Positions 11,755-22,365 of a stretch of DNA of 64,000 nucleotides are shown piece after piece. Below the pieces are notes generated by a model. It worked only from the letters and a program-made list of their open reading frames with translations, was not told the DNA's origin and searched no databases. The translations under genes were made by a program, and so were the position numbers. Location of the stretch: NCBI RefSeq assembly GCF_051014445.1, contig NC_135141.1, positions 5,208,001-5,272,000 of the forward strand, written 5' to 3'. How positions within the stretch are numbered: the stretch's first letter is position 1; every line of letters begins with the position of its first letter. The DNA is from Colletes latitarsis (Eukaryota; Arthropoda; Insecta; Hymenoptera; Colletidae).

Positions 11755-13531
11755 CGAAATAATCTGCCCCTAATAAGACGTCGATGTCGCGAGATTCAGA
11801 CGAATTGGAATCTGCGAGGGGCAAGTCTCGGATGTGAGGCCACGCAGTGGGAGAGAAGCCGGACACTCCCGAATAGGCGGTGAGGCGGGGAAGGACAAGA
11901 GCCGTCACTGTTGTATAAGCCAAGTCAGTACCTGCATGCCGGAGTAATATTTCGACCTTCGCGAGCGATGTTCCCACTAAGACTCCCCCCGCCCCCGTGA
12001 TTTCTGTAACGGCCTTGCGTTTTTGTAGGTGGAGTGTCTGTACCAAGGACTCGGACACAAAGGAGGCATCCGAACCCTGGTCGAGTAATACGCGGACCGA
12101 GACGTGCCACCCGGATGCCGACCGCGCTTGCACGACAGCTGTCGCGAGCAGTACAGGGGTACTCGCGCGCTCTGGAGGGGCCGTGGCGCACGTATAGACG
12201 GACCGAGTGCCGTTAGATCCCGAAGGAGTGCCAGTGGGTTTCGAAGATGACGCTGCACGATCGCCGCCCGTCGGCGCTTCGACACTCGTCGCGGGAAAGT
12301 GTAACAAACTGTGGTGATTGCGGTTACATCGCGAGCACGTGGTGCGAATCGGACACGTCGAAACCATGTATCCATCGCGAAGACAGTTAAAACAGGCGTT
12401 GGTCCGAGTCACTAGGTCTCGCCGCTGCGTAGGTTGTAGGCTATGGAACGCCGGACATCGATATAACGGATGCTTCGATCGGCACATCGGGCACCGGTTC
12501 AGAGCTGTATTTGCTGCGTGCGTGCGAACTCCCGTCGAGGGCGCCGATCGCGGCGCGGCGAGGCGCGCGGCCGAAGTTTCGGGCTTGTCGTGAAGCGCCT
12601 CGAGAGCGCGGATCCGCGCAACGAGGAATTGGTCGAGCTTGTCGAAGGTGGGGGGCTCGGTGCTTGCTCCGCGGGATATCTCCCACTCTCGTAGCGTACG
12701 GCGGTCTAGCTTGGCGGTAAGCAGGAAGACGATGACGTCATCCCATGTATCCACCAGGCGACCGATACTGCGCAACATGGCGATCGACTCCTTCGTTGTG
12801 TCGCGAAGACGAGATAATTCGACCGCGGACTCGTTAACAATAACCGGCAGCGAGATGAAATTGCTTAATAATGTTGATACTATAACGCGCTTGTTATTGT
12901 ACCGGTCGGCTAGCGTCTTCCAGGCCGGTTCAAAATTCGCGTCGGTTATCGAGAAATGCGCGAGCAGGTTCGCGGCGTGACCTTCAACAGACGATTTTAA
13001 ATAGTGTAACCGTTGCACGTTCGTTAGGGACTTATTGTCTAACACGAGCGATTGGAACAGATCGCGGAATCTGTGCCATTCGGCGTACGACCCAGCGAAT
13101 TTGGACAGCGGGATTCGCGCGAGTTTCGCGACGGAGATGGAGTCGCCTGTGGGCGCAAGAGAGGGACTCGCTTACGCGGCGCTGGTCGCAGTGCATTTCG
13201 CTGCAACGTCGGCGAAAAGGTCGCACGAGGCCCAATAGGTCTCCTGCACCCTTTCGAAGGTTACATCGATAAAGTACGGCATGATAGACTTAGCTTGAGC
13301 GGGGACTAACTGCAGAAACTCCAGGTGCAGCTTCTCGAAGCGCATCTACTCGCCGTCCAGTCTTTTGAGCCGTCCCTCGGCGGAAGCTGCGGAGAACTTG
13401 GCCTGCCCTTCCTTCCGGTAGTTAACCTCCATCCGGGTGATGGTGTGGGCGATGACCTGCAGCTGGTGTAGGTGGGCTTCCACGGTCTGATTGGTCAACG
13501 GCGCTGATGTTGCAGTTCGTGCGGTCTCCAT
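11600..13531 (-). pseudogene. BEL/Pao 1 gag and protease
   Basis: From the high-coordinate end: an N-terminal Gag region starting METARTATSAPL, stops at about 13346 (TAG) and about 13173 (TAA), then an open 481-codon stretch. That stretch holds the Pao Gag core (VQRLHYLKSSVEGHAANLL), zinc knuckles (CPMCRSKHPLYRC, CFNCLRDGYMVSTC, CSRCNRNHHSLLH) and a protease-like RVLLDQGSDASFV with LLGADYFGAILL. Overall length fits BEL Gag-PR. Two stops and the frame end at 11600 mark it as broken. Confidence 0.9.
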
Positions 13532-13574
13532 TCTGCGTCGTCCTCAAATCCGGCTCGAAGGACCACTTTGTCAA
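13532..13574 (-). promoter_or_regulatory. BEL/Pao 1 leader after the 5' LTR
   Basis: Directly downstream of the 5' LTR on the minus strand the leader reads TTGACAAAGTGGTCCTTCG followed by AGCCGGATTTGAGG. CTTCGAGCCGGAT is also present just after the 5' LTR of the second BEL element (34947-34959), so it is a conserved leader motif, possibly part of primer binding or packaging. I cannot assign the tRNA. Confidence 0.5.
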
Positions 13575-14037
13575 TGCACAGACGGAAAGAGGCGCGGACG
13601 AGGAACAGGGACGCGAAGAATGGTGGAGCAATTCACACAGTCACAAATTTATTGTAAGATTCCACAACGTTCACAACTGCGGCAAGCGCAACTGGGACGC
13701 GGTGGGCACGTGTCCGATAACAGTTGCAAGGGCAACTCCCAAGGAGAATGCGCAAGGGCGACGAAGGTCCGTTCTCGCTATCACGTACAATCGGATCAAC
13801 AGCTTGGATCGTTCTGCCGTTACAGAATCGCGCACGACAAACCGCTGATCTTTCAAATCTCGTCCATAGATCGGTGACGGTAGCGCCAACCGTCGGCACA
13901 CATGACACGCTCCCACAACACTCATTCACTCTCTCTCTCACGCAATCCACACCGCTCGCACCTTAATCTAAACACGAAGACGGTACAATAAACGTATTTC
14001 TACATCTTATCCTAATCCTTATACCTTATTCTAAACA
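13575..14037 (-). repeat. BEL/Pao 1, 5' LTR
   Basis: A 463-bp copy of the LTR at 7757-8218, starting TGTTTAGAATAAGG and ending CGTCTGTGCA on the minus strand. It is one base longer (an extra A in the TTCACAACTGC stretch) and differs at about 30 positions. It is followed outward by ATACT, the right copy of the target duplication. Confidence 0.95.
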
Positions 14038-15960
14038 ATACTACTTGCTGACTAGCTTACTGCTTGCTTACCTGCTTATTGCTTGCTGACTAGCTCACTG
14101 CTTGCTCTCTAGCTTACTGCTTGCTTACTGGCTTAGTGCTTTGTTACTAACATACTGCTTTCTTACTAGCTTACTGCTTGCTTCCTAGCTTACTGCTTGC
14201 TTACTAGCTTACTGCTTGCATACAAGCTTGCCGCTTGATTAGTAGCTTACTAACTTGCTGACTAGCTCACTGCTTGCTTTTTAGCTTACTGCTTTGTTAC
14301 AAACTTACGGCATTGTTACTAACTTACTGCTCTCTTACCAGCTCACTGCTTGCTTACTACATTACCGGTTCCTTACTAGCTTACTGCTTGCTTACTAGCA
14401 TACTACTTTTTTACTAGTTTCCCGCTCGCTTACTAGCTCACTGCTTGCTTAATACCTTCTTGCTCTCTTAGTAGCTACTAGCTTTCTTCCTAGCCTGCTG
14501 CTTGCTTCCTGGCCTGCTGCTTGCTTGCTAGCTTACCGCTTGATTACTAGCTTACTACTTGCTTACTAGCTTACTGATTGCTTACCTGCTTACTGCTTGC
14601 TTACTAGCTTGCTGCTCTGTTACTAACTAAATGCTTTCTCGCTAGCTCACTACTTGCTTTCTAACTTACTGCTTCCTTACTAACTTACTGCTATCTTACT
14701 AGACGAATGCTTCTTTACTAGCTTCCTGCTTGCTTACTAGCTCACTGCTTGCTTACTAGATTACTGCTTGCTTACTAGCTTACAGTCAGCTTACACGCAT
14801 CCTGCTTGCTTACTATCTGGCTGCTTGCTTTGGAGCTCACTGCTGGCTTACTAACTTACTCCTTGCTTACTTGCCTACTACTTCCTTACTAGCTTACTGC
14901 TTGCTTAATAGCTTGCTGGCTTGTTAGTAACTTACTGCTTTGCTACTACCATACAGCTTCCTTACTAACTAACTGCTTTCATACTAGCCGACTGCTTGCT
15001 TACTAGCATACAGCTTTGTTACTAACTTACTGCGTGCTTACTAGCTTACTACCTCCATAGTAGCCACCTGCTTTCTTACCAGCTTACTGCTTCCTTACAA
15101 GCTTACTGCTTACTTACAAGCTTACTGCTTGCTTACTAGACTGCTACATGATTTCTAGCTTGCCGCTTGCTTAATAGCGTACTGCTTGCTTACTAGCTTA
15201 CTGCTTGCTTACTACCTAACTGCTTTCTTACTACATTCCTGCTTACTTCTTAACTTACTGCTACTTACTGGCCAGTTGCTTGCTTACTAGCGTACCGGTC
15301 GCTTGCTAGTTAACTGCTTGCTTACTAGCGTACTGCTCGCTTGCTAGTTAACTGCTTGCTCACTAGCTTCTAGCTTGCTTACTAGCTTACTACCTGCTTA
15401 GTAGTTACCTGCTTTCTTGCCAGCTTACTGCTTCCTTACTAGCTAGCTGTTTGCGATCTAGCTTAGTGCATGCTTACTGGCTTGCTGCCTGCTCACTAGG
15501 CTACAGCTTTCTTAATATCTAGCTGCTACCTTACAAGCCTGCTGCTTGCTTACTAGCTTACCGGTTACTTACTAGGATACTGCTTGCTTACTAGCTTACT
15601 GCTTGTTTACATGCTCGCTCTTTGCGTTCTAGCTTACTCCTTGCATACAAGCTAATTGCTTTCATGCCAGCTTACTGCTTGGTTACTAGCTTACAGGTTG
15701 CTCACTAGCTTACTGCATGATTATAAGCATCCTGTTCCTTACTAGCTCTCTGCTCGGTTGCTATTTCACTGCTTGCTTATCAGCTTACTGCTTGCTCACT
15801 AGCTTGCTGCTTGCTTTCTAGCTTACAGCCTGCTTACTAGCTCACTGCCTGCTTACTAGCTGAGAGCTTTCTTACCAGCATACAGTTTGCTTACTAGATT
15901 ATTACTTGCTTGCAAGCTTACTGCATTCTTACAAGCTTCCTGCTGGGCTACAAGCATTAC
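14038..15960 (-). repeat. 19-bp satellite, block 4 (last minus-polarity block)
   Basis: Tandem units with the sense unit on the minus strand. The block ends at CAAGCATTAC (15951-15960), directly followed by TCTAGTAAGC in the opposite polarity. Nothing else is recognisable in it. Confidence 0.95.
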
Positions 15961-18700
15961 TCTAGTAAGCAAGCAGTAACCTCGTAAGCAAGCAGTAAGT
16001 TAGTAACAAAGAATTCTGCTAGTAAGCAAGCAGCCGGCTAGTAAAAATGCAGTTGTTTTGTAGGGAAGCTGTAAGTTTGTAGCTAAGCTGTAACCTGGTA
16101 AACAAGCAGGAAGCTACTAAGGAAACAATAAGCTAGTAAGCAAGCAGCTGACCAGAAAGGCAGCAGCAAGTTAAGAAGACAGCTGGTGTATAGTAAGAAA
16201 GCAGTAAGTAGTAAGCAAGCAGTAAGTTACTAACAAAGCAATATGCTAGAAAGCAAGCAGGAAGCTAGTAAGGATGCAGTATGTAAGTAAACAAGCAGTA
16301 AGCAAGTAAGCAAGAAGTTAGCTAGGAAGCAAGCAGGAGGTTTGTATGTAACCATTTAGCTAGTAAGAAAGCAGTTAGTTAGTAAGTAAGTAGTAAGCTA
16401 GTAAGTTTGGTGTAAGCTAGTAAGCTACTACTGAGTTAGAAAGCGAGCAGGGAGCCAGCAAGAGAGCAGTAAGCTAATAAGCAAGCTGTAACCTTATATA
16501 CAAGCAGCAAGGTGGTAAGCAAGCAGTGAGCTAGTAAGCGAGGAGCAGGCTAGTATGAATGCAGTTATCTAGTAAGCAAGCAGTAAACTTGTAAGCAAGT
16601 AGTAGGCTAGTAAGCAGGATGTATGCTTCTAAGCAAGCCGTGAGCAAGTAAGCGAGGAGGAAGCTAGATAGCAAAGTGTAAGCTAGCAGCAAGCTAGTAA
16701 GCAAGCAGTAAGCTAGCACGAGTAAGCTAGCAGCAAACTAGTAAGCAAGCAGTAAGCTAGAAAGCAAGCAGCAGGCTATTCAGAAAGAAGTAAGCTATTG
16801 AGCTAGTAGTAAGCTAGTAAGCAGGCAGTATGCTTGTAAGCAAGCAGTGAGCTAGTAAGAAAGCAGTAATCTAGTAAGTTAGCACTAAGGTTGAAAGCAA
16901 GCAGCAGGCTAGTATGCAAGCAGTGAGCTAGTAAGCGTGGAGGAACCTAGTAAGGACGCAGTATGATAGTATGCAAGCAGTATGCTAGAAGCAAGCAGCA
17001 ACTGTGCAAGCAACCAGTAAGCTTGCAAGCAAGTAGCAGGCTAGTAAGCTGGCAGTATGCATGTAAGCAAGCCGTGAGCAAGTAAGCGAGGAGGAAGCTA
17101 GATAGCAAAGTGTAAGCTAGCAGCAAGCTAGTAACCAAGCAGTAAGCTAGCACGAGTAAGCTAGCAGCAAGCTAGTAAGCAAGCAATAAGCTAGAAAGCA
17201 AGCAGCAGGCTATTAAGAAAGCAGTAAGCTATTGAGCTAGTAATAAGCTAGTAAGCAGGCAGTATGCTTGTAAGCAAGCAGTAATAGTGTAAGCAAGCAG
17301 TGAGCTAGTAAGCGAGCTGGAAGCTAGTAAGGACGCAGTATGCTAGTAGGCAAGCAGTAAGCTAGTATAAAACAGGTAAGCTAGTAAGCGTGCAGCAGGC
17401 TAGTAAGAAAGCAATAAGTTAGTAAGCGACCAGTAAGATGGTAAACTAGCAGTGAGCTAGTAAGAGAGCAATTATATTGTAAGCAAGCAGTAACAGAGTG
17501 TGCAAGCAGTTGGCTTGTGTGCAAGCAGGTAGCTAGTAAGGAAGCAGTGAGCTAGTAAGGAAGCAGTATGTTAAGAAAAAAGCTGTAGTGTTGTAAGGAA
17601 GCTGTTAGGTAGTAAGCAAGCAATAAGCTAGTAAGCAAGCAGCAGGCTAGTAAGAAACCAGTAAGTTGAGAAGAAAGCAGGAGTGTTGTAAGAAAGCTGT
17701 TAGGTTGTAAGCATGCAGTAAGCTAGTAAGCAAGCACCAGGCTCGTAAGCAAGCAGTAAGCTAATAAGATGACAGTTAGCTAGTATGAAAGCGGTATGCT
17801 AGTCAGCACGCAGTATGCTAGAAAGCAAGCAGCAAGCTAGTGAGCAAGCAATAAGCTAGGAAGCACGGAGCAGGCTACTAGGAAAGCAGTTAGCTAGTAA
17901 GCGAGCACTAAGCTAATAAGCAACAAGATAGCAAGCAAGTAGGAAGCTTGTAAGGAAGCAGTTAGCTGGTAAGGAAGCAGTACGCTAGTAAGCATGTCGT
18001 AAGCTTGAATGCAAGCAGCAAGCTATGGAACTAGCAGTAACCTAGAAAGCAAGCTGTAAGCTCGAAAGCAAGCTGCAAGCTAGCAAGCAAGCAGGCAGCG
18101 AGTAAGCTAGCAGTAAGCTAGTAAGCAAGCAGTACGCTGGAAAGCAAGTGGCGACTAGCAAGAAAGCAGTTAGCTAGTAAGCAAGCAGTAAGCTGGTAAG
18201 AACGAAAATTGCTAGTAAGCAAGCAGTAATGTTGTATGCAAGCAGTGTGCTAGTAAGCCAGGAGGAAGCTAGTAAGCAAGAATTGAGCTAGTAAGCGAGC
18301 AGGAAGCGAGTAAGGAAGCAGCATGATAGTATGCAAGTAGTAAGCTAGTATGCAACAAGTAAGCTCGTAAGCATGCAGTAAGCTCGTAAGAAAGCAGTTA
18401 GCTAGTAAGCAAGTAGTATGCTGGTAAGCAAGCAGTAAGCTAGTAAGCAAGCGGTGTGCTAGTAAGCGAGGAGAAAGCTAGTAAGGGAGCAGTATGCTAG
18501 TAAGTATGCAGTAAGCGAGTAAGCTAGCAGTAGGCTAGTAAGCAAGCAGTGAGCTAGTAAGCGAGCAGTAAGCTTGTATGCAAGCAGTAAGCTGGTAATC
18601 ATGCAGTTAGATATTAAGCGAGGAGGGAGCTAGTAAGGAAGCATTATGCTAGTAAGCATGCAGTAAGCTGGTAAGCAAGCAGTAAGCTTGTAAGCAAGCA
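15961..18700 (+). repeat. 19-bp satellite, block 5 (first plus-polarity block)
   Basis: The sense unit AGTAAGCAAGCAGTAAGCT now lies on the plus strand and stays so to 63.58 kb. A segment of over 200 bp near 16,630-16,855 recurs with few changes at 17,065-17,285 (offset 434 bp), a higher-order duplication. Minus-strand Leu-rich frames at 16531-17153 and 18250-18450 are satellite artefacts. Confidence 0.95.
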
Positions 18701-18858
18701 ACACTCCGGTAAGGAAGAAGAGGGACGTGACCGGAGTCCTCCTGCTGGAGATTCCCGGACCGTAGGGCGGGGAGAAGCCGGGCCGACTCGCCCAGAGGGT
18801 CCGAGAGCAGCTGGGCGAGCGGGTTGTCCGGGTCGCGAGACCCACGAAGCGCACGGAG

Positions 18859-19290
18859 ATGCGCGTTTGTGGGCTGGACGATTCGTTCGCAGCGCAGGAT
18901 GTGTCTCGTGCCCTAGCTATGGCGGGGTATTGCCCCGAAGGAGGCGTGCGTGTCGGGGAGATCCGCAGGTCTCCTTCCGGCCTGGGGTCGGTGTGGGTCT
19001 GGGGCCCTCTCTCCGCTCCCCGCGAGGTTCCGGAATCCGTGAGGGTGTTGGTGGGTTGGGTTTCGGCGCGAGTATCTCCACTCGCGCCGCGCCCAATACA
19101 GTGTCACCGCTGTCTCGCGTTGGGGCACGTGTAGCTGTGGTGCACCTCGCCATTGGACCGCAGGGGTCAATGTTATCGCTGCAGAGCGAAAGGCCACCGG
19201 GCGAGCCAGTGCTCGGCAGCCCCCTACTGTCCGCTATGTGCGGACTTGGGGAGGTCGGCCGACTACAGGGTGGGGCGCAAAAAGTGCTGT
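18859..19290 (+). pseudogene. R1-clade ORF1 C-terminal remnant
   Basis: Shows MRVCGLDDSFAAQDVSRALA and the zinc-knuckle series CHRCLALGHV, CYRCRAKGHRASQC and CPLCADLGRSADYRV. A TAG at 19131-19133 replaces a codon within the first knuckle. Sequence after RKKCCPVSS joins ORF2 directly, so the ORF1 3' end and the normal stop/start overlap are deleted. Nonfunctional Gag-like nucleic-acid-binding remnant. Confidence 0.85.
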
Positions 19291-19294
19291 CCCG

Positions 19295-21842
19295 TCTCCT
19301 CCTCCAGGCAAACCTCAACCACTGCCGCGCGGCACAGGACATGATGTCCCAAGTCCTCGCGGAGTGGGGGTACCGCGTACTTGATCACCCTCATTGGGTG
19401 TGGGACGCGGACGGCTTGGTGGCGGCGGTATTGGTAGGAGTCGACGGGACCCCACCTTTCTCCATCCTGGAGCGCGGTCGGGGTTTCGTCGCCGTGGACT
19501 GACGCTATGATGGCAGCTGCTCTCGCTGCAACTTGGCCGCAGGGAGCGGCCGATTTGCCGAGCATAGAGAAGAAGGTCGTTCGGCTCGGGGGATTAGTCG
19601 CAAATATTTGCGACGCGACGATGCCCTGGGTCGGGCAGGCTACTCCTCGTCGGGCGGTGTACTGGTGGTCGGCCGCGATCGCAGAATTGCGCGTCGCGAG
19701 TGTGCGCGCCCGACGCCAGTACAACCGCGCGCGCCGTCGTCTCCGAAGAGACGATGGCGTGGCGCGAGCGAGGGCAGGTAACCTGTATGAGACGTACCGT
19801 AAGGCTCGGGTTGCTCTGCAGGTCGCCATCAAACGGACCAAAACCCGGGCATGGAAGGAGCTCCTCCAGACCCTCGATGACGATTCTTGGAGGCGCCCGT
19901 ATAAGGTCGTGCTAAATAAGCTCCGCCCGTGGGCGCCCCCTGTCACCGAGGGTCTTGACCCCCGGCGCTGGAGGACGTGGTCAATACTCTCTTTCCAATT
20001 GGGGAGGGAGGATCACGTCCTCCGGCGGTGTCGCCTTTCCCAATTGAGGGGGTGGCCGTGCTGAGGGTCTCGCAGGGGAAGCTGGCCACGACCATCAAAC
20101 GGCACGGGGCGCGGAACACGGCCCCTGGCCGGATGGTGTGCCCGGCCTTGTTTGGGTTTTGACACAGGACGTCCTTGGGGCCGACCTCAGGCGGTTGTTT
20201 GACCGATGCCTGAGGGACGGGCGATTCCCCCCTAGTTGGAAAGTGGCGAGGATGGTCCTCCTCCGGAAGACGGGTCGGCCCGCTGAGTCTCCCTCCGCAT
20301 ACCGGCCCATCTGTCTCCTCGACGAGGTGGGCAAGCTCTTCGAGCGCGTGATTGCTGCCCGCCTCGTCGAGCACTTGTCGCGGGGTGCCCCCGGCCTGGC
20401 CGACTGCCAGTACGGTTTCCGTGAGGGTCGATCGACGCCGGCAGTCTCCCGGAGAGGGGTGGCTTTGGCAGTATCCTTGGATATTGCCAACGCCTATAAC
20501 ACCCTTCCCTGGGAAGAGATAAGGAGGGGGCTCGAAGATCATCGGGCCCCACCTTATTTCAGGACAGTCGTCGGAGATTATCTCCGCGGGAGGTGGATCG
20601 AGTATCCGGGCCGAGATCGAGATATGCGGAGAGAGGTGTACTGCGGTGTTCCGCAGGGGTCGGTCTTCGGGCCACTCCTGTGGAACGTCGCGTACGATAA
20701 GGTGTTGCGGGCCGACCTCCCTGACGGCGTCAGCGCCATATGTTATGTAGATGACACATTGGTGCTGGCCGTCGGGGCGCACGGGTGGGAGGGCCAAGCG
20801 CCTCGCGGAGATGGGGGCGCAGCGCGTCGTCCGCCGGATCAGGGGGATGGGGATGAAGGTGGCGGTCCATAAGACCGAGGTGATAGCGTTCCATTCACCT
20901 CGGCAGGATCCGCCACCCCCCCCCCCTCGATGCATGTGGCTGGGGCTGATATCGAGGTGAGCACCACATGAGGTATCTGGGGTTGATCCTCGATAGCCAC
21001 TGGCGCCTCGAGGAGCATTTTCGCTGCCTGGTCCCCCGGTTGGAGAGGATGGTCGCGGCTTTAGGCCGAATCCTACCCAACCTGGGGGGCCCGGCGGGCC
21101 GAGTTCGCCGTCTCTATGTGGCAATGGTGCAGTCGGTAGTCCTATACGGGACCCCCGTCAGGGCGGACGACCTGGCAGCCTCACGGTGCAACATGACGAT
21201 GCTGCGTCGGGTGCAAAGGTGGATGGCGCTGAGTGTCGTCCGCGGGTACCGCACCGTGTCGCATGAGGCTGCGACGGTTCTTGCGGGGATCGTCATAGCG
21301 TCGGCCGTCGTGCTGGGGTGGGGGCGGTCCCGGGACTGCAGGAACCTGCTTGGGGCGATTTGAAGCGCCAGGCCCGGCAGTTCGTGATGCTCGCGTGACA
21401 GGAGCGGTTGGCTCTGCCAACCGCGGGGCACCGGACAGACGGGGTTGTTCGGCCACTCCTATGTAAGTGGCTGGACAGTGGCCTTGGAAGCCTCACTTAC
21501 CGGATGGCACAGGTGTTCTCCGGACATGGCAACTTCGGGAGATACCTGTGTCGGATAGGGAAGGAGTCGACGGCGCGCTGCTGCCATTGTGACGCTGAGC
21601 AGGACACGGCTGAACATACCATCGAGGTGTGCCCTGCGCGGGACGGGGAGCGCCATGCCCTGGTCAGCGTCATCGGGCGGGATGTCTCGTTGCCGGACAT
21701 GGTGCGCGCGATGAACTGTAGCGAGGCCGCCGGCAGGGAACGCGAGCTTCAGCGGCGATATGAGGCTCGCGCACGTGTGGTGGCAGGAGGGCGTCGTCCA
21801 GTCGCCGGGCATATTGGGCGGCCTCCGCGGCGTGGCGGTTGA
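19295..21842 (+). pseudogene. R1-clade ORF2 remnant (EN-RT), multiply broken
   Basis: Fragments in several frames follow ORF2 order: an endonuclease start (LLQANLNHCRAAQDMMSQ), a jump over the EN core, the EN-RT linker (YWWSAAIAELR), RT blocks at 20138-20872 including YRPICLLDEVGKLFE, GVALAVSLDIANAYNTLP and YVDDTLVLAVG. Thumb and C-terminus follow at 20968-21842 with CCHCDAEQDTAEHTIEVC. Frameshifts and deletions separate them. The GC-rich composition contrasts with the flanking satellite. Confidence 0.88.
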
Positions 21843-22365
21843 CCCTGGCTGGGAGGGGGTTCCTGAAGGGAGCCTCCTCCAGGCACGAGGTGCAGAGCCG
21901 GATCGGATGGGGGTGGAAATGTCACCCCAATTCCGGTCCGACGCATCGGGAGGCACCCTCGGTGGCATGGTGTGGCCATGACCCACCAGCCGCCGAGGGA
22001 TACAAATGGAGGTGCGTACGGTTGCGAGTTGGGGCTCGCCGACGCCACTGACCGTGGCCTCAAGACGGATGGCGACGGGACGGAATGATCTCGTCCTGCC
22101 GCCATGAGACAGTGTGTCTGCCGGGAGGAACCTTTTGTCCCTCCGTGGATGGGTGCACAGCGCAGGCACGGGGACGCTACTGGAAGTATGCATCGAGCGA
22201 TTCCCGGTATCCTCCCAAATTGTGCGGAAGGGTCACCGTGGGGTTTTTAGAGGGTAGGTCACGCGCCAGTCTTTCCATGGGCGCGGGGAATCGCACACAC
22301 CTCTCCTGCCTCACCCCAAAGAGGTGGGAGGGAGTCTTACGAAGATTTTCCCTACGAAAAAAAAA

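Larger units (their letters stand above)
7757..14037 (-). mobile_element. BEL/Pao LTR retrotransposon 1, full structure, decayed
   Basis: Two direct LTRs of 462 and 463 bp flank a gag-PR-RT-RH-IN interior on the minus strand. A perfect 5-bp target duplication, ATACT, is at 7752-7756 and 14038-14042, in satellite DNA. The LTRs differ at roughly 30 positions by eye (about 6%). A purine tract GGCGGGCGGCA (minus strand, 8219-8229) abuts the 3' LTR. Several stops and frameshifts in gag, RT and integrase make it inactive. Family assignment rests on the BEL-type domain order and motifs. Confidence 0.95.
18701..22365 (+). mobile_element. R1-clade element, old internally deleted copy
   Basis: It starts within the ORF1 region equivalent to about 51,515 of the full copy and runs to a short poly(A) at 22357-22365. 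Internal deletions remove the end of ORF1 (junction near 19,290), the middle of the endonuclease (near 19,500) and smaller ORF2 segments. Surviving motifs include three ORF1 zinc knuckles (with a TAG inside the first), LDIANAYNTLPW, VPQGSVFGPLLW and YVDD. No clear target duplication is visible. It is the most diverged copy in the window. Confidence 0.92.
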
